64,000 nt of DNA from positions 1 to 64,000 of the forward strand of contig CAUYUJ010001337.1 of assembly GCA_963575745.1 (NCBI GenBank), written 5' to 3'. Shown here one piece after another: positions 30,346 to 39,889 of the stretch. The DNA is from Prorocentrum cordatum (taxonomy: Eukaryota > Sar > Dinophyceae > Prorocentrales > Prorocentraceae). A program made the translations under genes and the position numbers. The notes beneath the pieces are model-generated. The model made no database searches. It was not told the DNA's origin and saw only the letters and a list, made by a program, of their open reading frames with translations. Numbering within the stretch: the stretch's first letter is position 1; every line of letters begins with the position of its first letter.

Positions 30346-33300
30346 GCGCCCCCGAAGATGCAACGTCAGGAGCGAGTTGGATCAGGGGCGCCTGCTCAAC
30401 CAGGCCTGGCCACGCGTCTTCCAGCTGGACGTCAACGGGCACGACGTGCTGCGCGTAAAGGCGCCCCCGCGCCTGTCCAAGCGCAGGGACCTGCCCGTGA
30501 ATATCTCAACCAAGCTTCGCCGCGGCAGGAGCTCGAGGGCATCCAGGAAGAGGGGAGGACTGCATGTGTGCAGACACCATGGCCAGGGCCGTGGCTATGT
30601 CCTCCCTCTTCTTCCTTCATGCATCCCCTGGCCCCCCACTTTGTCCGCGCACGTGCCTCGGGCCCTGATGCGCCCGCCCCCCTCCCCTCTTCCTGACCCT
30701 CTCGAGCTCGGCGCGGCCGCAGGAACGACCTGGAACTCACAGTCGAGGACGACCTCAAGAGCGAGTACGTCTTCGCGGTGGTGCGCGTGGCGGCGTGCCC
30801 GATCGTGGAGCTGGCGATCATCGATGATAAGATACGACTAACCCTAATAGCAGAATGAAGACGTGGCCTCAGTGAGGGCCCCGTCTTCAGAGTAGGGATC
30901 ATAAATCTGGGCGGTCGATACATCTGCAGAAAAGACCCCCCACCCCTTATGTTCTTGGTCCTCCTAGCTTAGATCCCCTCCCAAAGGGTTAGGGGACCCT
31001 CTTTGGTCAAACAGGCGAGCCGCGTGGAGCGCAACGACGTCGAGGGCGACCTGGCACGCGTCCGCGCGCTGCTCGCCTCGCGCCCCGGCGCGGGCGCCGC
31101 GGGCGCCGGCACGAGTGGCGGCGGCGGCGTGGAGTGCGTGGGCGACGAGCGGCTGCAGCTACGGTGCTTCAGGAAGGACAAATGAGCGACGCCATGAAGG
31201 GGGGTCGTCTGCGCCGACGTTCGCGCGTAAGCTGCCCGCGTAAGGTCGCGCGTAAGCGCCCTCGTCTCCACTGTGGCGTGCCACGCCGGCGGCCCGCGTA
31301 AGCCGCGGCGTAAGGTCGCTACGTCATCTCGCGTAAGGCCTGTTTAATCGTCGCTCAAATCGGCAGGAACGACAAATCTCGGAGGAGGGGAAGGTACCCG
31401 TACCACTAAACTTCGCCCGTTTTCCCCTTCTTGGGCCTTTTGGGCGGCCCTCGTCGCCACCGCTGGATTCGCTTCGAAATCCGTGTGAGAAAGCACCCTG
31501 GGCGAGGTCCGGGGGGTAACGGTATCGGTACTCTGTAGTTTTCCCATGAAGGTGAATTTTCGGAGGTTTGCAAAGATTTCTCGGATCGGCGTTGGAACCC
31601 AGCGGCGCACGGCGCCGATCCAAAAAGGGGAGGGGGCTCTTCGGGCCGTCTTGGGATCCAGGGTGCCCCAATAGCGCCATCGTGCGCCGCGAGAGCAGGA
31701 GACGCCTGTTGCTACGGCCGCGCCCTTCCTGTCGCGCGGAGCGCGCAATGAAGGGCTTGGCATCGCTCGGACGCCCAGTTGGCCGCGACAACGGCAGGGC
31801 CGTTCCTTCGAAGTTTACGAACAGCTTTGCTTCGGGATAGAAGCCGGAACGGGAACCAGCAAACACTCGGCGACGGAACCGGGAACACAGCTTGTGCCGA
31901 AACCGGAAGGGAACCGGCACGACGGCAGCGGGAGCGAAGCGGCCCTGCTGTTTCCAGGGCCAGCTGAGTTCGTATGTATGCGCATGCTTCTCGGCGAGGT
32001 CAGTGCCAGGAAATTTGGACCATGTCGGAGCACCGTGGACCATCTCGAGAAACACATGCGAGTCACGCACACGAGCAGGCCGTGCATGGGGAATGGACGC
32101 CCGATCGATGGCAAGAGGGGGGTCCAGCGCCGATCCAAGAAATCCGCGGAGACCTGTGAGAGTGTCTTCAGCCACGCGCAGAGGGGCGCGGGGGGAGGGC
32201 GGAGGGCTGCCTAGAAGCACCCCTGCTTCTCAGAAGGCGCGGGCCTTATCTATAGATGCAGGGCCGGCTCCTTCTCGGAAGCAGCCTGCTTCTGAGAAGC
32301 CTTCCCCCCTCTCCCCACTCCCTTGTGCGCGTCGCCAATCTCTGGGCCTGTGCAGTGGTTGTCCTCTGCCAGGTGCCCTCTCACGCTCTCGCGCCCGACG
32401 TCGGCCCCAGCGCGCGGGCGGCTGTGCAGGCACCTGCAGTGCATGGACCTCGACGCGTACCTGGTGGCCAACGTCCGCACCCGCGCCTTCAACAGCCGGT
32501 GGCGCTGCCCGCTCTGCAGCCTCGGGCCGTGGGGCCTCGAGAGACCGCTCGCCCAGACCCAGACAGATCGACGGAGGAGAATCTGCACGGGCTCACTCGG
32601 CGAGCGTTTCGCGGGGTACGTTCGACTGGTTTTGGACGTCGATTCGTGATTCGATTTGCCGATTGGTTGTTGATTCATGTTCTGGCGGCGTGGGCAGGGC
32701 CAGTCGGGGCTCCGTGTCGGGCATTGAGAAAACGCCCACCCAGAGCAGCCGACTGAGGGAATCTGCACGGGTCCACTCGACATTGGCATACGAGTGTATC
32801 GTGCAGTCCCTGGTCGGTTTCGCTAATCGACGCATGCGCGCCGGATACATTCGGTTGTTCTTCGAGGGAGGAAAAAACAGCTCGACCCTTTGTAGAGGGC
32901 GTTTGCTAAACAGCTGTGGGCGTTTACTAAACTGGCTTGCCCTGTGAATCCCTTACTCAGGTGCGCTTGCTAATAGACTTCGCTTGCTGGGGTGCTTATC
33001 ACCAGGTTGGTGTTTCTGTCTTTTAGTTTTGGATGTCGATTAGTGGCTCCGTCCCGATGCACTCGGAATGCGGTGTTGCGCGCACCCGTGGAAGGCCCCA
33101 GCAGTTTTTACGAAAGGGCGTTCAGCGAAAGGGCGGGGCGAGGACGAGGATAAATCCATCCCAGAGCGTTCCAGAACGCTCGCACAGCGTTCCAGGACGC
33201 TCTGAGAAGACCGCGGCGCCCGAGACGTCCTCAAGAGACGCCAGATCTCATACATTCCCTATGCATCCTCGCCCGAATTTGTCCTCGTCCTGGCTTCGTC

Positions 33301-33810
33301 TTGGGTTGTGGCAATCCTCGAGGCTGAGGGCGGCCGACCTCTGCATCGACACCTTTGTGGAGGGAGTGCTCGCCGCCACTGCCGACGGGGTGGAGGAGCA
33401 GCCCGCCTCGTCCAGGAAAACCAGCGGCTTCGCCGTCGGGTGCCCGTCGCGCATGCATCGGCGATGCACCACCGCTTCAAGCTCGCTGTTCCCCCCCTCG
33501 AGTCGCTCCCACGAGGGAGGGAAGTGAGAAGGAAAAGGTTTTCTCAGAGGGCGGCGGAGCTTCTCGGAAGCCCTCTAGCCCTCTAGGAAGTCTTCTGGGC
33601 CTTCGGGGAAGGTCTAGAAGAACTTCTCAGAAGGCCAGGGGACTTCCGAGTTTTCTGAGAGGGCCCGCCCCTCCTCGCTTCTCCCCCTTGCTCGTCGCCG
33701 ACTATCGCTTCCCCGTCAGAGGAGGTCCTCGTGGCGCCCGACGCCTCCTGGAAGGCGGTGGAGCCTCCGACTGGACGCGGCGCCACTGGCCCTCGGGCGT
33801 TGCGTAACGG
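30346..33810 (+). CDS. PIAS/Siz-type SUMO E3 ligase, at least six exons
   Basis: Exons join in frame: about 30346-30528, 30723-30813, 31015-31163, 32373-32528, 33323-33389 and 33722 to about 33780-33810. Exons 1-2 encode a PINIT-like domain (FQLDVNGHDVLRV, DLPVNIS, then VEDDLKSEYVFAVVRV and ACPIVEL). Exon 3 is a linker (VRALLASRPGAG, VECVGDERLQLR). Exon 4 is the MIZ/SP-RING: CPLTLSRPTSAPARG, CRHLQC, DLDAYL, FNSRWRCPLC, with the Cys/His ligands at 32425, 32431, 32440, 32506 and 32515 all present. Exons 5-6 give LCIDTFVEGVLAAT and EVLVAPDASWKAVEP, the segment after the RING. In known PIAS/Siz proteins the RING recruits the SUMO-charged E2 and PINIT helps choose the substrate, mostly in the nucleus. 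The N-terminal (SAP) region and the C-terminus were not found. Confidence 0.85.
30529..30722 (+). other. Intron 1 of the SUMO ligase, GA-AG type
   Basis: Boundary CGGCAG|GAGCTC ... GCCGCAG|GAACGAC. Splicing joins KLRRGR to NDLELTVEDD in frame. The intron starts with GA, a donor reported for dinoflagellates but rare elsewhere. Placing the cut one base later is equally possible because of the shared G. Confidence 0.7.
30814..31014 (+). other. Intron 2 of the SUMO ligase, GC-AG type
   Basis: Boundary GAGCTG|GCGATC ... CAAACAG|GCGAGC, phase 0, joining CPIVEL to ASRVERND. The donor is GC. Confidence 0.65.
31360..31545 (+). repeat. Family G repeat, copy 2 (intronic)
   Basis: GGAGGGGAAGGTACCCGTACC at the left, CGTCGCCACCGCTGGATTCG in the middle and GGTATCGGTACTCTG at the right. 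The GGTACC-bearing ends face each other, so this family may also be a TIR element. Confidence 0.65.
32117..32160. repeat. Family D half-element (intronic)
   Basis: Only the right half, GGGGGGTCCAGCGCCGATCC and AAGAAATCCGCGGAG, is present. No left arm was found within 150 bp. Confidence 0.6.
32170..32336. mobile_element. Foldback element, family F, copy 2 (intronic)
   Basis: Outer ends GCCACGCGCAGAGGGGCGCG and the complement of TGTGCGCGTCGCC; inner arms AGAAGCACCCCTGCTTCTCA and its partner near 32270-32300. The hairpin lies close to the acceptor of the SP-RING exon. Confidence 0.7.
33131..33310 (+). repeat. Intronic repeat, family K, copy 1
   Basis: CGAGGACGAGGATAAATCCA, CCAGAACGCT, CGCGGCGCCCGAGAC and CTGGCTTCGTCTTGGG recur in the same order at 33874-34040. 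The two copies flank exons 5 and 6. Confidence 0.75.
33508..33701. mobile_element. TIR element, family E, copy 2 (intron 5)
   Basis: Interior TTCTCAGAGGGCGGCGGAGC and CTTCTCAGAAGGCCAGGGGA as in the 60902-61101 copy; right end CTCCCCCTTGCTCGTCGCCGA, left end worn. It stops about 20 bp before the acceptor of exon 6. Confidence 0.7.
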
Positions 33811-33873
33811 GGTGGGCGAGGGGGGAAGAAAAGTGCGCCTTGTGGGCGATCAGCGAGTGGCGTCGGACAGGGC

Positions 33874-34040
33874 TAGGACGAGGATCAACCCGTTCCAGAA
33901 CGTTCCAGAACGCTTTCATAGCGTTGCGAAACGCTCTGAGAAGGCCGCGGCGCCCGAGACATCCTCCAGATCCGTTGGATATCAGAGGTTACCGATTCAT
34001 CCTCACCCGACTTGTTCCCTGTCTTGGCTTCGTCTCAGGG
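33874..34040 (+). repeat. Family K repeat, copy 2
   Basis: Second copy of 33131-33310, downstream of exon 6. 34041-34515 is unique; family A-like TAGGCGCTAATAAGG phrases occur at 34160-34240. No gene was recognised there. Confidence 0.7.
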
Positions 34041-34517
34041 TCGAGGAAGTTAGATGTGTTATGCGTGTGGATAACTGTAAGTCTGAGTTCTCGTCTTCCC
34101 CGGCTGTGGACGTTGACTATTTCTTGTTAGTGGTCGCTACCAGGCGCTAGTCGACACGAATCGGCGCAGATAGGCGCTAATAAGGGCTAAAGGACGTTAG
34201 TAAGGACATTGATAGGCACTAATTGGCGCTAAAAGGACGCAACCTGCCCATTCCTGCACAGAATACCTTTCGTGCACCTTGGGGCCCTTCCGAGAGCCCC
34301 AAATGGGCCCATTGGGCCAAACAGGGGCACGAAAGGTTACGTTTCCTCGACCCCTCAGAGATCCTACGTCCTGGTTTTGGTTCATTGCAGGATCCCCAGA
34401 GGTATCGACCCAGCCCAGGGGATTGGTCTTTCATACTGAGTCGTTTTCTGATTGTCATCGGGCCCGGCGAGGGTGTCTAGAGGCCGAAGGCTGTGAAACA
34501 TGTCCGCTTCGATATTT

Positions 34518-35640
34518 CCCAACCATCTTGTAGTGTTGGGTCTTCGTTTTGAAGAGACAGCGCCTTGCGTCACTCCTTCCTTCCTTCCTTCCTTCCTTCC
34601 TTCCTTCCTTCCTTCCTTCCTTCCTTCCTCCTCCTTTCCCTCCTCCCTCCTCCCATCCCTTGCACCCTCACACGTTTCGTGGCTCCATAGGAAGCTCCGC
34701 CGAAGGCCCCAGTGGCAGGGCTCGCATGCGGTTCCACCCCGATTTCGCCACATCCATCATACGTTTCGTGGCCCCATAGGGAGGTTCGACGAAGGCCCCA
34801 GTGGCAGTGTTCGCATGCTGTTCCACCCCTAATTTCGGCACACCCCTCACACGTTTCGTGGGCCCATAGGGAGCTCCACCGAGGGCCCCTGCAGCAGGAT
34901 GCGCATGCGGTTGCACTCCCATTTCGGCACATCTTTCACACGTTTCGTGGCCCCACTTGGAGCTCCGCCGAAGGCCCCTGTAGCAGGATGCGCATGCGGT
35001 TCTACCAACTCGGTACCACCTCACACGTTTCGTGGCCCCGTTCGGAGCTACACAGAGGGCCCCAGTGGCAGGGTTCGCATGCGGTTCCACACCCATCTCG
35101 GCACGCCCCTCACACGCTTCCTGGCTCCATCGGGAGCTCCGCCGAAGGCCCCAGTGGCAGGGTTCGCACGCCGTTCCACCCCGAATTCCGGAATACCCCT
35201 TACACGTTTCGTGGCCCCATAGGGAGGTTCGACGAAGGCCCCAGTGGCAGGGTTCGCATGCGGTTCCACCTACATTTCGGCACACCCATCAGACGTTTCG
35301 TGGGCCCTACAGGGGGCTCCACCAAAGGCCGCAGTGGCAGGGTTCGCATGCGGTTCCACCCCAATTTCGGCACACTCCGCACACGTTTCGTGGCCCCGTC
35401 GGCAGCTCCACCGAAGGCCCCAGTGGCAGGGTTCGCATCTGGTTCCACTCACATTTCGGCACGCCCCTCACACGTTTGATTGCCCCATAGGAAGCTCCAT
35501 CGAAGGCCCCAGTGGCAGGGTTCTCATGCGGTTTCACCCTAGTTTCGGCACACCTCTCACACGTTTCGTGGTCCCACAGGGAGCTCCACCGACGGCAACG
35601 CTCACAACTGCGGCACCCACAACTGCAGATGCTTGGGTCC
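34518..35640 (+). mobile_element. Satellite-bearing composite element, family S, copy 1
   Basis: Left end CCCAACCATCTTGTAGTGTT, then GGGTCTTCGTTTTGAAGAGA, a (TTCC)n tract (34575-34628), about ten 89-90-bp satellite units (34671-35590) and a right end with CACAACTGCGGCACCCACAA. In copy 2 the right end carries ATATGGTTGGG, the complement of the left CCCAACCAT. No coding frame: the long open frames repeat with the satellite. Confidence 0.75.
34671..35590 (+). repeat. 89-90-bp satellite inside family S copy 1
   Basis: Unit marks are CACACGTTTCGTGGCCCC, GGAGCTCCACCGAAGGCCCC, AGTGGCAGGGTTCGCATGCG and ATTTCGGCACACCCCTC. 'acgtttcgtg' recurs at 34672, 34761, 34851 and 34940 (steps 89, 90, 89). Confidence 0.95.
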
Positions 35641-35649
35641 TTCGCCAGG

Positions 35650-36125
35650 CCACTGTCAATGTGTTCGGATCTCTTGGCCATTCAACCTGGAGGCCCAGGT
35701 TACGATCCCCACCCCGTCAATCCCTGCACCGAAAAATATAAGGAATGAATTCCGATCGGGGTGGGAAACCGCCGAGCGATATCGTTGGCACCGAAATAAG
35801 TACGCTGGGGGCGTTCGTTGAGGAACGCGCCCAGGGGGCTTCAGACCCTGAAGGGTTCCTTCTCTCATGAGGGCAGCGGTGATATCCATCGCCAATCCAC
35901 TATTGGAGTTCCGCTGGCTTCCAGACCCTGGATTCCTAATCGAAGGTTTCTTTATCCAATGCCCCCACTGTATCCCCCTCCCGTCATAGGCAACGCCAAG
36001 GGCTCTTCCAGCAGCGTCCACGAGAGGGCCCAGCCGGGGGCCTCTCGAGGCCGCGAACGGCGAAGAAGATCCGCTTCGATGTTTGCAAGTGTGGTTTTTC
36101 TGCGCCTATGAACGCCCCCCCAATA
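35650..36125. other. Unique spacer, no gene recognised
   Basis: No domain, no strong splice-bounded frame and no repeat shared with the rest of the window were seen. Confidence 0.5.
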
Positions 36126-36318
36126 TACGGTAGGTTCGTGTCGTGTCGACCAGCGGCGATCCCGCTAGCGGCGTTCAATTTTGAACGCCGCGGGCGACCC
36201 AGAGTCGTTCGATGTGGAACGAGTTGGACGTTTCGAAAACGGCCGATCTTTCAAGGTTGAACGATCCCCACGGTGTCAGAAACCAACGCCGAGGTCGGCA
36301 CGACATGAAGCTGGCGTA
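36126..36318. mobile_element. TIR element, family B, copy 3
   Basis: Left TACGGTAGGTTCGTGTCGTG, right complement TACGCCAGCTTCATGTCGTG; inside, GTTCAATTTTGAACG and CTTTCAAGGTTGAACGATC. Non-coding. Confidence 0.8.
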
Positions 36319-36365
36319 ATCGGGAGACAAAAGGGTTAGGATAGGGAGAGGGGTGGGGGGGCAGA

Positions 36366-36478
36366 AAATCTGCAGCATGCAGCTGGTCCCCGCCCCGCCG
36401 CCAGGCCCACTCGAGCTGATACACTGGCGCCTCCCGGCGCCTGGAGAACCAGCTGACGTGAGCTGATTCTCTACCCTG
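36366..36478 (+). repeat. Family I repeat, copy 3
   Basis: CTGCAGCATGCAGCTGGTCC to CCAGCTGACGTGAGCTGATT, about 50 bp after family B copy 3, mirroring the B-then-I order at 9.3-10.0 kb. Confidence 0.7.
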
Positions 36479-36499
36479 CCCTCTGCTGTCCTGCCCTCT

Positions 36500-36720
36500 C
36501 GCCCCCTCCCCGTGCCCAGACCCCCGACGCAGTGATTTTACCACCGCGTCGATCCCCAGAGGTCTGGACCCCTCCCCCGGCACCGGCTTCTCCTCCTGTT
36601 GACGGTCCTGAGGGCCAGGTGGAGCCCCTGGAGGCCGAAAATACAGGAAAACCGCCCGCCGTGATTGTTTCACCACGCGAGGGGGTCTGGGTACTATGAG
36701 CAAGCCCAGACATCTGCCCG
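36500..36720. repeat. Dispersed repeat, family N, copy 1
   Basis: CAGACCCCC..GTGATTTTACCACC..CCAGAGGTCTGG at the left, and its partial complement with GGGTCTGGGTACTATGAGCA at the right. Related blocks: 11310-11455, 38310-38470 and 38690-38835. Confidence 0.55.
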
Positions 36721-37110
36721 CTCCAATTTTTGTTGGTGTGCGTGCTCCCGAGGTCTGGACCGCTTCCCTAGGGCCGGCTCTTCGTCCCGAGCCGTTCTTT
36801 GGCGGCCCCGAGGCCCGGCGAGGAGGGCCCCCAGCGGCCAAACACCGCCCGCTCCCAGATTTGTCGGAGCGTCGGCTCCCTGGGACCCCCCCAGGCTCCT
36901 CCAGCAGCGGCGACGAGGGCCCCGCCGCCGCCGCGGCGCGGCGCCCGGCGGCGCGCCGCGGCGCGGCCGCCCCGCGGGGTGGGCCGCAGGCCGCGGCCGC
37001 CGCGGCGCCGGGGCGCCGGCGCGCCGGCGCCCGTGCCACGCGCGCGGCGGCGCCCGCGGCAGGGGCCGTGGCCCGCCCCGCGGCGGTGCGCAGCGGCAGT
37101 GAACACAGGG
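36721..37110 (+). CDS. Possible exon, Ala/Arg-rich, after a strong acceptor
   Basis: The polypyrimidine acceptor GACCCCCCCAG|GCTCC (about 36883-36895) opens a frame reading SSSSGDEGPAAAAARRPAA and on through Ala/Arg/Gly/Pro-rich sequence. A serine/acidic patch like this can serve as a SUMO-interacting region, which would fit a C-terminal exon of the ligase 3 kb upstream, but that is conjecture. Low complexity and GC bias could produce the frame by chance. Confidence 0.2.
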
Positions 37111-37163
37111 CTCGGTGTCGAGACTTCGGTTCGACGAAAGCACGCCGTAAACACTAGCTTTCG

Positions 37164-37289
37164 GCGCTCCGCGCGGATTTCTTGGATCCGCGCTGGGTCC
37201 CCCCAGCGGCGCCTCTGGCGCCACCCATGGCGCGCTCCGCGCGCCAGGGAGGGGGGTCCAGCGCAGATCCAAGATATCCGCGCGGAGCG
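37164..37289. mobile_element. Foldback element, family D, best copy
   Basis: Left arm GCGCTCCGCGCGGATTTCTT and right arm ending AAGATATCCGCGCGGAGCG; further in, GATCCGCGCTGGGTCCCCC faces GGGGGGTCCAGCGCAGATCC. A second inner hairpin is GGCGCCTCTGGCGCC. Copies: 8666, 46879, 56846; halves at 32117 and 55981. Confidence 0.8.
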
Positions 37290-37507
37290 TCACAAGTTTA
37301 AGTTTATGGCGTTGTTTCTTCTTCTAGCCGATTCGATTCGACTTCGATGTCGATGCCTCCGATTCGGTTCGGCTCGGCTTCGAGCGGCTCGGGTGCCGGT
37401 TCGGTTCGGCTTCGGATGTTGGTTTGGAGTTCGATTTATTTGGCCTGCCCCGTGGCGGTACGCAGCGGCAGTGGACACAGGGCTCGATGTCCATTCCTTC
37501 GATTCGT
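37290..37507. repeat. GATTCG-rich block and 60-bp GGCAGTTAACACAGGG unit (family P)
   Basis: CGATTCGATTCGACTTCGATG phrases, then CCCCGTGGCGGTACGCAGCG and GGCAGTGGACACAGGGCTCG. The second unit recurs at 37074-37130, 37645-37690, 38005-38060, 38270-38310 and 38460-38500, and the first at 37915-37990 and 39000-39080. Confidence 0.7.
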
Positions 37508-37650
37508 TCGGTGGCAACTCATGGGAGCTTCCCATACCATCTTGTCGGCTCCTGCGAATCGACACTTAGCGACGCTAAATCGACGCTGATCGACGCAACA
37601 TCGACGCTAGCTAATTGACGCTAGCCGAGACTGAACCGACGCTAGAGACA
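37508..37650 (-). repeat. Family A element, reverse, one end only
   Basis: TCGGTGGCAACTCATGGGAG start (complement of a right end) followed by ATCGACGCTGATCGACGC phrases. The other terminal repeat is missing. Confidence 0.65.
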
Positions 37651-37689
37651 GACTCTCACTGGCAGTTAACAGGGCTCGATGTCGATTCC

Positions 37690-37850
37690 TCTAGGCGTCC
37701 TAGATGGGGTCCGAGTAGATGGGGTCGGAGGATCGCGCCGATTCGCCGATGCATCGCAGATGCGGCTCGATGTGGAGCCCGAATTTCCCCACGCCGACGT
37801 CGCCGATGTTCAGTGCCAGTTCACAGTCGGGGGAACGTAAGACTCGAGTA
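37690..37850 (-). repeat. Family M repeat, copy 2 (reverse)
   Basis: ATGGGGTCGGAGGATCGCGC and GCCGATGCATCGCAGATGCG match the complement of 20138-20320. Confidence 0.6.
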
Positions 37851-38099
37851 AGCCAGGACTCGGGTTGACCGACGTTTTTTGACGAGCGCGTCGTGGATTT
37901 TGACGGTCTGGTTTTCGTGGCCGATTCGATTCGACTCGGCTTCGATCGGCTCCGATGCCGATTCGGTTCGGCTTCGGTTCTGATCTGAAGTTCGGTTTCT
38001 CTGGCCCGCCCCGCGGCGGTGCTCAGCGGCAGTTAACACAGGGCTCAATGCCGATTCCTCCGATTCGCTTCGATTCGGCTTCGATCGGCTCCGATGCCT

Positions 38100-38266
38100 T
38101 CGGTAGCAAATCATTGGAGCCTGGTATACCCTCTTAATTCCGTCTTTAGCGTCGGTTAGAGTCGATGAGCGTCGATTTAGCGCCGATTAGCGTCGATTTA
38201 AGGTCGATTAGCGTCGATTCGCACGAGCCGACACGATGGTATGGGAGGCTCCAATGAGTTGCCACA
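38100..38266 (+). mobile_element. TIR element, family A, copy 4
   Basis: Left TCGGTAGCAAATCATTGGAG and complement of the right TGTGGCAACTCATTGGAGCC, with AGCGTCGATTAGCGTCG phrases inside. The right end runs directly into a family P unit. Confidence 0.75.
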
Positions 38267-38309
38267 GTGGCCCGCCCCGCGGCGGTGCTCAGTGGCAGTT
38301 AACCCAGAT

Positions 38310-38835
38310 GTCTGGGATTGCTCATAATACCCAGACCCCCTCACGACGGGCGCCTCCTGGGCCTCGGGGCCCGCAAAAAGCGGCTCTCGAGGAGAAGCTG
38401 GTCCCGGGGGAGGGGGCCAGACCTCTGGGGGTCGACGTTGTGAAGAAATCACGACGTCTGGCAGTTAACATAGGGCACGATTTCGATTCCTCCGATTCTC
38501 GGGGGAAGAAAAGGTACCTGGCCCATACCTCTACCCCCCTCGCCCGTTTTTCCCGTTTGGGGGGCCTCCTGGGAGGCCCTTCAGAACGCCCCCCTGGGAG
38601 AGGTCTGGGGGGTAGCAGTAGGTACCTTTTGGTTTACCCAGGTTCGAGCCTCGCTTCGTGCAAAAATCATGACGGGCGGTTGCTCGGTCTTTTTGGCCTC
38701 CGGGGGCCCATCCTGGGCCTCGGGGCCCTCAAACAATGGGTAAGGATGTGAACAGCCAGTCCCTGGGAAGGGGTCCAGACCTCTGGGGGCTGACGTTGTT
38801 CATTAGACAATCTCGACGTCGGGGGTCTGGGAGGA
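38310..38835. repeat. Family N copies 2 and 3 around a family G copy
   Basis: N copies at 38310-38470 (GGGGGTCGACGTTGTGAAGA) and 38690-38835 (GGGGGCTGACGTTGTTCATT) bracket a family G block (38505-38650: GAAAAGGTACCTGGCCCATA .. AGTAGGTACCTTTTGG). Confidence 0.6.
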
Positions 38836-38965
38836 GGAGGAGGAGGAGGAGGAGGAGGAGGAGGAGGAGGAGGAGGAGGAGGAGGAGGAAGAGGAGGAGG
38901 AGGAGGAGGAGGGAGAGGAGGAGGATCAGGAGGAGAAGGAGGAGGAGGAGGAGGAGGATGTCACG
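38830..38965. repeat. GGA polypurine array
   Basis: (GGA)n with few interruptions. 38966-39640 then carries a family P GATTCG block and unique sequence with no recognised gene. Confidence 0.95.
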
Positions 38966-39644
38966 AAAATCCTGGTGAGGTGGGGCTGGTCGGCCCCCCG
39001 ATTTCCCCAATTCGATTCGATTCGGCTTCGATCGGCTCCGATGCCGATTCGGTCCGGCTTCGGCTGCCGATCCGGCGCTCGGGTATACTCGACGGAGGCC
39101 TCGCCGGCCTGCCGGCTGCCGCCGAGTGGGCATCTCCTGGCTTGGTTTTTGATGTCCGCCGATCCGGTTCATGCCGATCTTCGATTCGACGTTGACCGGG
39201 TGCAGCCAGGGCCCCAGGTAAGGGGACCCGGTTCGTGGTGGGTCCCGTGGGGCCCCTGAATGGGCCAGAATCACTAAACCAGGTCTGCCGTAGCTCGTGT
39301 TTTTCGGGTGACGGCAGTTCCGGTTAGTGGAACGGGGCGGGGGGGAGTCCCCCAGTACGCATCATTAAACCAGGCCCCACTGAACCCAGTTCTGCCAACG
39401 CCCGAGATAACCTCTCCTTGATCGGGTGCTCGTAGAGTGGGGGTGTTATCCCAAGGTGGGGTTGGGGAACGAACCCGGCTGGATATGCTCGCACTTCTTG
39501 CTTCCAGGAGCCGTTTATAGCGATGTTCCTTCCGACCCCACCTCTGGTCTTCCTCAACTTTACGTCCTACCGGTTGGAGCCGTCTGGGTGTCTGAGGTGG
39601 CCCAGCATTGGTTCCAGCGAGCAGGAAGGGCTGGCAGGAAGAGT

Positions 39645-39865
39645 GAGGAGGGAGGGGGAGGGAGGGGAAGGGAAGAGGAGGGGGAGGAGGGAGGAGGAGG
39701 GAGGAGGGAGGAGGAAGGAGGGGGGTGGAGGAGGGAGGAGGAGGGAGGAGGGGGGAGGAGGATGGAGGAAGGAGGTGGGAGGATGGAGGAGGAGGGAGGA
39801 TGGAGGAGGAGGGAGGATGGAGGGAGGAATGAAGAGGGAGGAGGATGGAGGATGAGGGAGGTTCG
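39645..39865. repeat. GGA/GAGGAT polypurine array
   Basis: GGAGGGAGGAGGATGGAGG phrases with no pyrimidine but rare T. It abuts the left end of family S copy 2. Confidence 0.95.
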
Positions 39866-39889
39866 AGGTGTTGGGTTCGATCTATTTTT

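Larger units (their letters stand above)
31164..32372 (+). other. Intron 3 of the SUMO ligase, carrying inserted elements
   Basis: Boundary GCTACG|GTGCTT ... TGCCAG|GTGCCC, canonical GT-AG, joining QLR to CPLT. It holds GCGCGTAAG repeats (31200-31340), a family G copy (31360-31545), a family D half (32117-32160) and a family F foldback ending 37 bp before the acceptor. Confidence 0.75.

Noticed and set aside
34668-35490. Frames of about 120-255 codons on both strands
   Set aside because: They repeat with the 90-bp satellite, whose length is close to a multiple of three.
38640-38660. tRNA B-box-like GGTTCGAGCCT
   Set aside because: No A box or cloverleaf upstream; it lies in a family G copy.
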